From IMG/VR virus record IMGVR_UViG_3300007735_000744, positions 1 to 46,653 of that record: a DNA stretch of 46,653 nt; one strand, written 5' to 3'. This document shows, in pieces, positions 8,599 through 15,773 of this stretch. A program made the position numbers and the translations under genes. Below the pieces are notes generated by a model. It was not told where the DNA came from and made no database searches. It saw nothing but the letters and a program-made list of their open reading frames with translations. Source of the DNA: a virus. Every line of letters starts with the position of its first letter. Positions within the stretch are counted from its first letter, which is position 1.

Positions 8599-10464
8599 TT
8601 ATTGTTCGTTTTTGAGTTGCTCATACAAGTCTCCTATACATACATCCGCTGTGCCATCATTTATAAGAGTTGTATAGTCAAGACTTTCAAATTCAACTTT
8701 GAATTGTTGTTCACTCGTGTTAGCAATTGTTTCTGCCTTCCATTTTGAATCCCTACCAGGAACCTCACTCCAATGAACGTCTGTGAATACGTATCCATTT
8801 TTACCTTTTTCTGCATCGTGCCACATACGGTAGAAGTGATTCATACCGTGTGGTGTAGATACAACAATAACTTTGGTATTTTTACCAGCAGTAATCGTTG
8901 GATATACTGAGGCAAAAAACGATTCTGCAATATGATTTGGAACGAATGCAAATTCATCCAAAAATAAAATATTGAATGACATACCACGAACCGCAGAAGC
9001 AGAAGTAGAAGCAGCCAAGATTTTACTTCCATTTTCAAGTTCCAGAGAACCTTTATTCCAAGAGATAATACCTTGTTGCATCCATTTTGGAAGATTTTCA
9101 TATGCAGTTTGAAGACGATCTAAAAGTTCTCTTGCCGTTGCTGCCTTGTTTGCAAGAATGCCAATATTTACATTATCATTAAAGACTGCATAATGAAGCA
9201 AATAAGAAACGACAGTGGTAGAGTTATGTGTTGGGATGAAAGTATTACCACATAAGAATAGGTGATCCTCACTATCTACTTGAATACAAGCAACTGGAAC
9301 GCTATCAACTTTTTCTATCTTATGAATATAATGTCTATTTTCTTGTATTCTAGTTGTTCTTTGAGTATCGATATTATTTAATTTTCTTGGAAGATTAAAT
9401 ACCTTCTCTTTAGTTGTAAATGATACTGTATGGTAATAATTGCCTCTTATCTTTTTTTGTCTTATATTTGATTTGATTCCTAATGTTGCCAATAGTTCTA
9501 CAACTTGTAATATGAGATCATAATTTTTTTGATAAAATTCAAATGACCTGGTATTTTTTGTTACTGACCCATCAGTATCCATTAACCCGCGAAGTAGTTC
9601 TAATCTATCTTCATAAGAAGATCTTAAATAATTTTGTGGAATATGTTTGTTCTTTAATAAATTTTGTAACTTTAATTTTAATCTTAAATCTTTAACTTTA
9701 AATCTTATACAATTTCCATCATCTCTTTCATTCTCAACATCTATTTTTGTTTTATAATATTCATAGTCATCTTTATGTGCGATTATTCTTCCATCAGAAG
9801 AATATCCATCTCCCAACCAAACTCCAAGAAGATATGGATCAATATCCAATGAATTTTTGATGAAATTAATTGGTTTAGATTTATTGACATATAAAGATCC
9901 CTGAACTCCTTTCCCTCTCTTGTTTTGTACTTTTGATTCGTATTTATCATATATTTCTTGTGACGTTATAACCCTTTTCTCAGTTCTCCAATAAGAACTA
10001 TCAACTTCCCATAAATGATTTGAGTCTGCAACGATTTCTTCGCCATTATCAAAGTATAATTTATAGCAATCATGATTATGCATTGCTTCAGTTTTCATAG
10101 TTACCGAAACACTATCTCCAGAAGGAGAAAGAATAACATCTCCAACTTTTAAATCTCCCATAGTTGTCCAACCAGTCGGTGTTGGGATTGGAGTATTTAA
10201 TGCTAATGCCTTACCAGACTGTCTGGGCATCTTGCAGACGTTAAATCTGTGATCATGGAAATTTTTGATAAGTTTTTCTTGAAACTTGTACATCTTAAAA
10301 GGCACAAGACCATGATCAAGTGAAACAATTTTTATATAGTTTTTCGCAAAATATACAGGATCTTTTTTACATTTTATAAATTGCTCAATTTGATCCTTGG
10401 TAAACTCTATTGGTGTATTTGCCTTTTTTAATAGAGGATTACCCAGATATTGATCGTTACTCAT
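8599..10464 (-). CDS. gp17: Terminase large subunit gp17, N-terminal part: ATPase with P-loop intein and N-intein tail
   Basis: 621 aa. Exteins are residues 1-85 and 415-593; inteins are 86-414 and 594-621. Gp17 is the ATP-driven packaging motor docked on the portal. The Walker A motif is reconstituted only after splicing: PRQSGK (80-85) joined to STT (415-417), like T4 SRQLGKTT. Walker B is NILFLDEFAF (498-507) and the coupling motif is VVSTPHG (534-540). The extein ends SEQQFKVEFE, after which the N-intein begins and the ORF stops at TAA 8599. The nuclease half is encoded by the next ORF. The start follows the preceding 62-aa gene by 3 bp. Neither ATPase nor full-length terminase is predicted to be functional before one cis- and one trans-splicing reaction. 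Confidence 0.94.
   Translation of the reverse strand: MSNDQYLGNPLLKKANTPIEFTKDQIEQFIKCKKDPVYFAKNYIKIVSLDHGLVPFKMYKFQEKLIKNFHDHRFNVCKMPRQSGKALALNTPIPTPTGWTTMGDLKVGDVILSPSGDSVSVTMKTEAMHNHDCYKLYFDNGEEIVADSNHLWEVDSSYWRTEKRVITSQEIYDKYESKVQNKRGKGVQGSLYVNKSKPINFIKNSLDIDPYLLGVWLGDGYSSDGRIIAHKDDYEYYKTKIDVENERDDGNCIRFKVKDLRLKLKLQNLLKNKHIPQNYLRSSYEDRLELLRGLMDTDGSVTKNTRSFEFYQKNYDLILQVVELLATLGIKSNIRQKKIRGNYYHTVSFTTKEKVFNLPRKLNNIDTQRTTRIQENRHYIHKIEKVDSVPVACIQVDSEDHLFLCGNTFIPTHNSTTVVSYLLHYAVFNDNVNIGILANKAATARELLDRLQTAYENLPKWMQQGIISWNKGSLELENGSKILAASTSASAVRGMSFNILFLDEFAFVPNHIAESFFASVYPTITAGKNTKVIVVSTPHGMNHFYRMWHDAEKGKNGYVFTDVHWSEVPGRDSKWKAETIANTSEQQFKVEFESLDYTTLINDGTADVCIGDLYEQLKNEQ
8602..8685 (-). other. 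N-terminal half of split intein (IntN, 28 aa)
   Basis: The last 28 residues of the ATPase ORF start SLDYTTLINDGTADVCIG and end with a stop. This is an intein block A, comparable with CLSYDTEIL-type starts, joined to a short ...IGDLYEQLK tail. It directly follows the extein FKVEFE, which in contiguous gp17 proteins is followed by CEFLGS, the sequence that starts the C-extein in the next ORF. The first residue is Ser rather than the usual Cys. Very short N-inteins of 25-37 aa characterise the atypically split phage inteins such as AceL-TerL. Confidence 0.88.
9223..10209 (-). other. Class 3-type intein in the terminase P-loop with LAGLIDADG endonuclease
   Basis: 329 aa inserted between Lys and Ser of the Walker A GK^ST. 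It begins ALALNTPIPTPTGWTTMGDL with Ala1 instead of Cys or Ser. It carries the Trp-Cys-Thr triad that defines class 3 inteins: Trp at position 12 of block B (ADSNHLWEV, residue 152), Cys at position 4 of block F (VACIQVDSEDHLFL, residue 393) and Thr at position 5 of block G (FIPTHN, residue 412). It ends His-Asn before Ser+1. The endonuclease helices are YLLGVWLGDGYS and LLRGLMDTDGSV. Class 3 splicing starts with attack by the block F Cys. All expected residues are present, so splicing is predicted. Confidence 0.92.
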
Positions 10465-10467
10465 TAT

Positions 10468-10656
10468 TCATTCGTCCCTAAACTGCCTCAAACCAATGCA
10501 ACTTAATGTCTCTTGTTGCTTAAAATATAACTTCACATAACACTTACAAATATTCCTAAGTGTCTCAACATCTGCACATTCGTCCAAATCTCTTGACATT
10601 TTTTCGTATTCAAATATTTTAGTTAGATTTGTCAGTTCAATGCTTTTTGGGTCCAT
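10468..10656 (-). CDS. Conserved small cyanophage protein upstream of gp17
   Basis: 62 aa starting MDPKSIELTNLTKIFEYEKM. An upstream in-frame Met at 10695 exists, but the ATG at 10654-10656 has a good AGGAGA ribosome-binding site 5 nt before it, so I use that one. It overlaps the end of the 397-aa gene by 20 bp and ends 3 bp before gp17. It is predicted all-helical with charged heptads and a CADVETLRNICKCYVKLYFKQQETL segment. Small proteins of this kind sit between gp16 and gp17 in cyanomyoviruses I recall. Function is unknown. A packaging accessory role is only inferred from position. Confidence 0.75.
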   Translation of the reverse strand: MDPKSIELTNLTKIFEYEKMSRDLDECADVETLRNICKCYVKLYFKQQETLSCIGLRQFRDE

Positions 10657-11830
10657 TTGGTTCTCCTGTAAATAATAATGGTTTTGTTGGGTCATTAGTT
10701 GATGGGTTGAATAATAATACTATTGCATTTGGATAAACCTTTCTAACTTCTCTTGTAACTTCTGCTTTTGTAGGTCTGGTAAATTGTTGAAAGAACATTT
10801 GTGATGTAATATATTTACCTCTCCAATTTAGAAGTATAGTATAAGTTGTTCCACGAGACTGTATTCTTAAATAGTTTTCTTCAATATTTGTTTCTTCATT
10901 TTTTGTACTATTTCCCCAGTTTGCGGCACCTACTTTACGACATTTTACAATAGCTCCTGAGGCATAAGCTGAAGGCCAAATTTTGTATCTTGATTTGACT
11001 TTTTCTTTACATGCGTCTTCCTCTACATACTCTTCTGTTGCAACATTTATTGCCTCACCTCTTCTATCAGGATTTGGATCTTCTTCTCTTTTCCTTTTTG
11101 CTGCTCTCTCTTCCTCTTCTGGAGACATTTCTGCTGCCATTTTTGAACTGCCGCACTTTGGTTTAGTTGTTTGGCCTGGTTGGCGAGCACAAGGTTCTCC
11201 AGCATATTTTCCTCCCAGTTGAACCCATCCCGGTTTTCCACTTTTTGATTTACTTTTAGAAAACCAATCGTGTAAAGAATAATCTCCTGATTTTCTTCCT
11301 TCATTAATACTTTTTATTCTTTCTGGTTTAATTAAATCAATAACTTCTATAAATGTATTTCCATCTACATCTTCGATTGTTACTGATTCATTTGTAGGAT
11401 GTGGTCTAGTAGTATTGTACTTAATCTGATTCTGTGATAATATTTTATTCGACCCTGTATACATACTCCACATAACAGGACCATATTTGCATTCTTCTTT
11501 TGGTTCTTCTTTTTTGCAAAGATTACAATATCTTATTTCTCCTTTCTCCTCTTTTACATCTTTGAATTTTTTGTGTTCTTTTTTTGCAGATGACTCCATT
11601 TTTTTGAGACGAGTATAATAATCTGGAATTTCATCCAAATGCTGAAGAGCAATATCCATCGCAAGTGTATGGTCTTTGGTATGTTCGTGCTCAATTGGTT
11701 CTCCCATATCCAATTGCTTCTGAATGAAAGAAACACTAAGACGATGTTTCTTTGCAATCTGTTCGACTGTTTTGTATGATTTTATTTTTGATGAATGAGT
11801 TTCTTTTATAAACTGCTTAAAACTTTTCAT
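10637..11830 (-). CDS. Multidomain protein with T4-type capsid-targeting N-terminus (candidate internal head protein)
   Basis: 397 aa. The N-terminus MKSFKQFIKE closely matches the capsid-targeting leader of T4 internal proteins (MKTYQEFIAE), which gp21 protease removes after an I/L-x-E site; here I8-K9-E10. Residues 20-80 (TVEQIAKKHRLSVSFIQKQL...EHTKDHTLAMDIALQHLDEIPDYY) look like the DUF5661 family. Residues 101-114 hold a Cys cluster (YCNLCKKEEPKEEC) that could bind metal. Residues 176-260 (SLHDWFSKSKSKSGKPGWVQ, CARQPGQ, Arg/Lys-rich tail) resemble a basic DUF5872-like region, followed by DACKEKVKSRYKIWPSAYAS, a motif I recall from cyanophage proteins. Residues 319-397 are an unknown alpha/beta domain. 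It lies between gp16 and gp17. The inference is packaging into the head and ejection with DNA. Confidence 0.75.
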   Translation of the reverse strand: MKSFKQFIKETHSSKIKSYKTVEQIAKKHRLSVSFIQKQLDMGEPIEHEHTKDHTLAMDIALQHLDEIPDYYTRLKKMESSAKKEHKKFKDVKEEKGEIRYCNLCKKEEPKEECKYGPVMWSMYTGSNKILSQNQIKYNTTRPHPTNESVTIEDVDGNTFIEVIDLIKPERIKSINEGRKSGDYSLHDWFSKSKSKSGKPGWVQLGGKYAGEPCARQPGQTTKPKCGSSKMAAEMSPEEEERAAKRKREEDPNPDRRGEAINVATEEYVEEDACKEKVKSRYKIWPSAYASGAIVKCRKVGAANWGNSTKNEETNIEENYLRIQSRGTTYTILLNWRGKYITSQMFFQQFTRPTKAEVTREVRKVYPNAIVLLFNPSTNDPTKPLLFTGEPNGPKKH

Positions 11831-11844
11831 ATGAAACTTTTTAA

Positions 11845-12276
11845 CTATTTAGAAATATCTTCTGCATTTAATCCATTCTTAAGAAGTTTTTGAAGTTCTG
11901 CAGTAGAACCAATAAAGAGTGCATTTGTAACATTCTTTGGTCCAGATTTTTCTTCTTTTTTGAGTTCTTTTACTTTTTGATGTATATCCATTAGCTTATC
12001 AGTAGAATCAGCAACACTTTTAATCAACTGTCCAAAAACTTCATATGCCCTTGGTTGTTGTCCATCTTGGGCAAGTTCCAGAAGACTTGTTGCTGCTTCT
12101 TGTCCTTTTTCGATTAAATTATAAAGAGTCCCACGAATATAATCATAATCTAATTCTGAGTGATCTTTACCTTGAATACTTTTTATTTCTTTTTTTGATT
12201 CTTTAATAATTTCTTTTGCAGTAATTGTTGCTTTAATTTCCAAAGATTCATCTATCTTATCAAAATTATTTTTCAT
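11845..12276 (-). CDS. gp16: Terminase small subunit gp16
   Basis: 143 aa (T4 gp16 is 164). It recognises DNA and regulates the gp17 ATPase and nuclease, assembling as a ring. The sequence is almost entirely helical and charged. The N-terminal part (EIIKESKKEIKSIQGKDHSE) is followed by DYDYIRGTLYNLIEKGQEAATSLLELAQDGQQPRAYEVF, the conserved central coiled-coil oligomerisation core of T4-like gp16, and then VADSTDKLMDIHQKVKELKK. The ATG overlaps the gp15 stop as ATGA, indicating translational coupling. The gene order 15-16-(397 aa)-17 matches T4 apart from the inserted gene. Confidence 0.93.
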   Translation of the reverse strand: MKNNFDKIDESLEIKATITAKEIIKESKKEIKSIQGKDHSELDYDYIRGTLYNLIEKGQEAATSLLELAQDGQQPRAYEVFGQLIKSVADSTDKLMDIHQKVKELKKEEKSGPKNVTNALFIGSTAELQKLLKNGLNAEDISK

Positions 12277-13325
12277 ACATCAATACCTTTTGTTGGACTA
12301 TAAATTTTACCGTCGCCATAATCATAACGATATTCACTAAATCCAAAATCGTCATCTTGTTCAATTAGAGCATCATCTGCATTATTGATAATATTTACAA
12401 AAGTGCCAGAGGTATGTGATACAATTTGGGTTTCATCTTGCCCCCTATTAACTGTAATTGTGTTTCCAGATATCTCTTTAATGTGCATTTCTTCATTATC
12501 AATTTCAATGTAGTCATTCGCAGAAAGTGATGCTGCATTACTTACATCAAATTTGGTAATTTTGTCATCTATATGTTCTGCCAGTGAAGTTGTGTTATCA
12601 TTAGTGTAATCTTGTATTGCTCTTGGTTCGGCAACATACCGAAGTTGTCTAGAAGCATTTTTTCGGTTTGTATCTGTATAATAATCGACTTGTACTTTTT
12701 TGATAAGACCTTCGGTAGAGTCAGGTATTGGTCCAAATAGATACGTTTTTGCTGTAAAGTTTAAATCATAAATTATAATTCTTTTTTCGTCATATCCACT
12801 TTCGTAATTATCTTTAAAATTTATACTTCCAAGAACTATTGGAATGTCACGTTTTTCACCTATAGAAGATACTAAATCGATTGTTAAATTAAAAGATGGC
12901 TGAAAGTATGGAAGAATTTGTTCTACAATTTGAAGAGCATCATCATTATATTGAGAAATAATTGAAAGTTGTATACCCAAATTATAAGGAACAGGCATAA
13001 ACAGTCTATTTACTACTTTATCATCTGTGGAACTTTTTGATTTAAAGGTTTGCATAGTAGAAATTTTTCTACTATTATCGTATTGGATACTATTCATTTC
13101 AAATGCAAGTCTTGGAAGAGTTATAGCAACTCTTTTTCTTAAATCTGGTTTTTGTTCTAATCTTGCTAAAAACTTTTCGACTGGACCATATCCAATTGGA
13201 ACTTTTATAGTACTAAAACTACTATCATCTTGTTTTTTGTGTTTGATATTAATATCATTAAATAAAGTACCAAAGGCAATAATTGTCTTACGAATTATTT
13301 CGTGATAGTAGTATTGTCCTAACAT
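12273..13325 (-). CDS. gp15: Tail completion / sheath stabiliser protein gp15
   Basis: 350 aa (T4 gp15 is 272). It caps the head-proximal end of the tail tube and sheath and connects to the neck. The N-terminus MLGQYYYHEIIRKTIIAFGT, then VPIGYGPVEKFLARLEQKPD and RVAITLPRLAFEMNSIQYDN are conserved gp15 motifs. The middle FNLTIDLVSSIGEKRDIPIV also fits. Residues around 245-310 (EIDNEEMHIKEISGNTITVN) look like an inserted beta domain of the kind shared with other virion proteins here, which would explain the extra length. It ends in an acidic, Tyr-rich tail. The stop overlaps the gp16 start. Confidence 0.92.
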   Translation of the reverse strand: MLGQYYYHEIIRKTIIAFGTLFNDINIKHKKQDDSSFSTIKVPIGYGPVEKFLARLEQKPDLRKRVAITLPRLAFEMNSIQYDNSRKISTMQTFKSKSSTDDKVVNRLFMPVPYNLGIQLSIISQYNDDALQIVEQILPYFQPSFNLTIDLVSSIGEKRDIPIVLGSINFKDNYESGYDEKRIIIYDLNFTAKTYLFGPIPDSTEGLIKKVQVDYYTDTNRKNASRQLRYVAEPRAIQDYTNDNTTSLAEHIDDKITKFDVSNAASLSANDYIEIDNEEMHIKEISGNTITVNRGQDETQIVSHTSGTFVNIINNADDALIEQDDDFGFSEYRYDYGDGKIYSPTKGIDV

Positions 13326-13353
13326 AATAATACCTTTTATTGATTATTTAGAT

Positions 13354-14769
13354 TTAATAATCTCCAAAAGGGTTTCTTTCACTAAAATCTAGAATTTCAT
13401 CTGCTTCATTTTCTAATGGTATGTTATCTGCATAATCATCATATTCGTCTTGAGTATTGATTGAAACAATTTTATAATTTGCATTTGACCCTCCACTTGT
13501 TGTTCCCATACCAACTACAGATTCTCCCCGAATAAAACTTCCATTTAAAGTTTTGACTTGAAGTATTCTTGTATCATAATCCCAATCATTTACATAGGCA
13601 GTAGTTCCGGTAGAAACTCCTCTTACTATTTCGTTGAATATATAGTTGCCAGTAGATACACCAATAGGTGAAGATATTGTAACTGCTGGTATCTGGGTAT
13701 AACCTACTCCAGCATTAGTATAACGAATTGAAGTTACAACACCAGAAGAATTAATAAATGATAGTGCAGTTGCATTTGTTCCACCAACAGGTGCAGTACT
13801 TATTGTAACAATAGGTGTAGTAGAATAACCAACACCACCACCAATTAAATTTATTGGGCCCAAAGAACCAGAAGATATAATTGCTGTTGCTATTGCACCA
13901 GAACCACTATTACTTATAATACTAACAGTAGGTACAACTGTATATCCGATACCTGGATTTATAACTAAAATTTTATCAATTGAACTTCCAGTTTGACCAG
14001 AACGACTCGTCATTATTGCAACTGCTGTCGCATTTATGCCTCCAGAAGAAGCATTGCTTATTGAGACAATTGGAGTAGAAAGATATCCTGTTCCGTCATT
14101 AATTAAATCTATTCTTGATACCGAATTACCACCGGCTGGCGTAAGATTAGATGCAAGATTTACAGTTGCAGACGCTGATGTTGCGCCTAAACCAACCATA
14201 ATAAGTTTTGTAATATATCCAAAATCTTTTGCCGATTCATCAACTTCATTAATACTTGTATTAATTATATCATCTGCTTCATAGTCCATCACTTCACATC
14301 TTAATTCGTAAACATATAGATTATTTAATTGATAAAATGGTTTTTTTCCTTCTACATATTTGATTTCAAAAATTGTATTATCTAATGGGAGATAAATCAA
14401 ATCTCCTTCTTCTGGTCTTGATTTTAATTCAATTTGTGGATTTAAAGAAATAAATGGACTAATAAAATCCTCATATCTTTCTTTTGAAATTATAAATGTA
14501 ACTTCGTCAGTAGTTTTTACTCCAAATTTTGATAGAATGTCTCCTTGACCACCAAACCCTTCATAGTTAACTAAATATGCTTCAATTCTGAATGAATCAT
14601 CAAATTCCGATGCTGCTATTTCTCTTAAAATTGTATTTTTATTGATAGTATTTCTTGGAAGATATACTACATCTTGTCCATACATTTTTAATTGCTCATT
14701 AATCAAATCTTGTACTAATCTTTGTTCACTGGAAGAACCCTGCAAAAAATATGGATTAAGTGGAGACAT
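13354..14769 (-). CDS. gp14: Neck protein gp14 with inserted GxGY beta repeats
   Basis: 471 aa, much longer than T4 gp14 (256). It is a neck protein joining head and tail after packaging. Conserved gp14 features are MSPLNPYFLQGSSSEQRLVQ, DVVYLPRNTINKNTILREIA, FRIEAYLVNYEGFGGQGDIL and EGDLIYLPLDNTIFEIKYVE. From about residue 190 to 385 there are about five tandem repeats of the form G(x)GYxxxPxVxIS (for example GTGYLSTPIVSIS, GIGYTVVPTVSII, GVGYSTTPIVTIS, GVGYTQIPAVTIS) separated by Ala/Ser/Gly-rich linkers. The C-terminus (EILDFSERNPFGDY) is conserved and acidic. The same repeat occurs in the giant wedge proteins of this window, suggesting module exchange among virion genes. Confidence 0.92.
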   Translation of the reverse strand: MSPLNPYFLQGSSSEQRLVQDLINEQLKMYGQDVVYLPRNTINKNTILREIAASEFDDSFRIEAYLVNYEGFGGQGDILSKFGVKTTDEVTFIISKERYEDFISPFISLNPQIELKSRPEEGDLIYLPLDNTIFEIKYVEGKKPFYQLNNLYVYELRCEVMDYEADDIINTSINEVDESAKDFGYITKLIMVGLGATSASATVNLASNLTPAGGNSVSRIDLINDGTGYLSTPIVSISNASSGGINATAVAIMTSRSGQTGSSIDKILVINPGIGYTVVPTVSIISNSGSGAIATAIISSGSLGPINLIGGGVGYSTTPIVTISTAPVGGTNATALSFINSSGVVTSIRYTNAGVGYTQIPAVTISSPIGVSTGNYIFNEIVRGVSTGTTAYVNDWDYDTRILQVKTLNGSFIRGESVVGMGTTSGGSNANYKIVSINTQDEYDDYADNIPLENEADEILDFSERNPFGDY

Positions 14770-14773
14770 AATA

Positions 14774-15589
14774 TTATCCTATAAGGTCCATCGGTGGCAA
14801 TTCATATTCCTTTTTAAGTTGATTTTCTGCTTCTTCTATTTCTTTAACTGCATCATCAAAAAGTTGTCTCCCATTCAATTGTACACCACCAGGAAGCAAT
14901 ACACCTTGAAATTTAATCATATTTTGTCCCCATTGTCTTTTAATTAGTGCAGTTAAATATTTTTTTAACCACCAATCATTATAAACACTTGATGCATCTG
15001 CTGGATTTACCATTCTATAACAATCTAATATAAGGTAATTGGTTGGACTCATTTGGCTCCAATCAATATCCAAATACAATCTATGATTTTTTTTATTAAA
15101 ACGAATTTGAATATCAGGTGTGATTAATCTGCTCAAATCTTCCAAATATGTCTTAACCATTGCATAATTTAAAAGATCTAATGCTCCGTAATAATATAAA
15201 TCGTTTAGAAATAATTGATATTTAATATTAAATAAACCACTTGATATTGTACTTGAATCTATTTTAAATACGTTATTTACACCGATTACGTGATCTGGTA
15301 ATTTTATAAAATTATTGGTTTCTGTATAAGAAAGAGTAGCAATTCCAACAGTAGATGTAGCAGTTGTAGTAGTAACACCTGTCCTTATTGTATTTAATTC
15401 ATTTTGTGATAGTTGATGTTTTAAAAATACTTTTTCAATTCCATCATAATGTCTTTCATTAAAATATTGAATTGCATCATCAACCAAATCATCAATTTGA
15501 TCGTCATCTACATTAATTTCTACGACCGGATATCCAAGTTTTCGTAAAGAATAATCAATTAATCCTTGACGGGATGATGGTTGAGTCAT
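14774..15589 (-). CDS. gp13: Neck protein gp13
   Basis: 271 aa (T4 gp13 is 309). With gp14 it forms the neck that seals the filled head and receives the tail. The N-terminus RQGLIDYSLRKLGYPVVEIN with an acidic helix VDDDQIDDLVDDAIQYFNER is diagnostic for gp13. Further conserved segments are SRLITPDIQIRFNKKNHRLY, NYLILDCYRMVNPADASSVY and LLPGGVQLNGRQLFDDAVKE. It ends 4 bp before the gp14 start, indicating cotranscription. A GATAAATA box lies about 21 nt upstream of the ATG, inside the preceding small ORF. Confidence 0.94.
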   Translation of the reverse strand: MTQPSSRQGLIDYSLRKLGYPVVEINVDDDQIDDLVDDAIQYFNERHYDGIEKVFLKHQLSQNELNTIRTGVTTTTATSTVGIATLSYTETNNFIKLPDHVIGVNNVFKIDSSTISSGLFNIKYQLFLNDLYYYGALDLLNYAMVKTYLEDLSRLITPDIQIRFNKKNHRLYLDIDWSQMSPTNYLILDCYRMVNPADASSVYNDWWLKKYLTALIKRQWGQNMIKFQGVLLPGGVQLNGRQLFDDAVKEIEEAENQLKKEYELPPMDLIG

Positions 15590-15591
15590 TG

Positions 15592-15771
15592 TTAAATTCC
15601 TGCCTCTTCGTATTTATCTTCTGGTTTTATTTTTCTTTTTGATTTTAATATTTCATCATTATATTGTTGCAATTCAAGATTTGTTGTTGATAAAATATTT
15701 TGATTTGTTAATGCTAAAATTTTCTGATGATGTGGATTAACCAAGATATTTACAACAACTTCACTATTCAT
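15592..15771 (-). CDS. Small hypothetical protein upstream of gp13
   Basis: 59 aa by hand translation from ATG 15769-15771 (MNSEVVVNILVNPHHQKILA..., ending KPEDKYEEAGI). It begins 2 bp after the stop of the 262-aa structural gene and its TAA lies 2 bp before the gp13 ATG, so it fills the gap as an operon gene. It is probably one hydrophobic beta/helix segment followed by a charged helix. I recall similarly placed small proteins in cyanomyoviruses but know no function. Tight packing between two virion genes is the main support. Confidence 0.65.
   Translation of the reverse strand: MNSEVVVNILVNPHHQKILALTNQNILSTTNLELQQYNDEILKSKRKIKPEDKYEEAGI
15611..15618 (-). promoter_or_regulatory. Possible late promoter box GATAAATA before gene 13
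   Basis: GATAAATA on the minus strand lies 21 nt upstream of the gp13 ATG, within the coding sequence of the 59-aa gene. It is one base off the T4 late consensus, and the identical variant occurs at 17161 and 41683. Confidence 0.35.
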
Positions 15772-15773
15772 AA

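Noticed and set aside
7293-10464. Terminase gene broken by a frameshift or sequencing error (pseudogene)
   Set aside because: Both ORFs carry recognisable intein ends at exactly the breakpoint (block A before the stop, blocks B, F and G before CEFLG), which a random break would not give.
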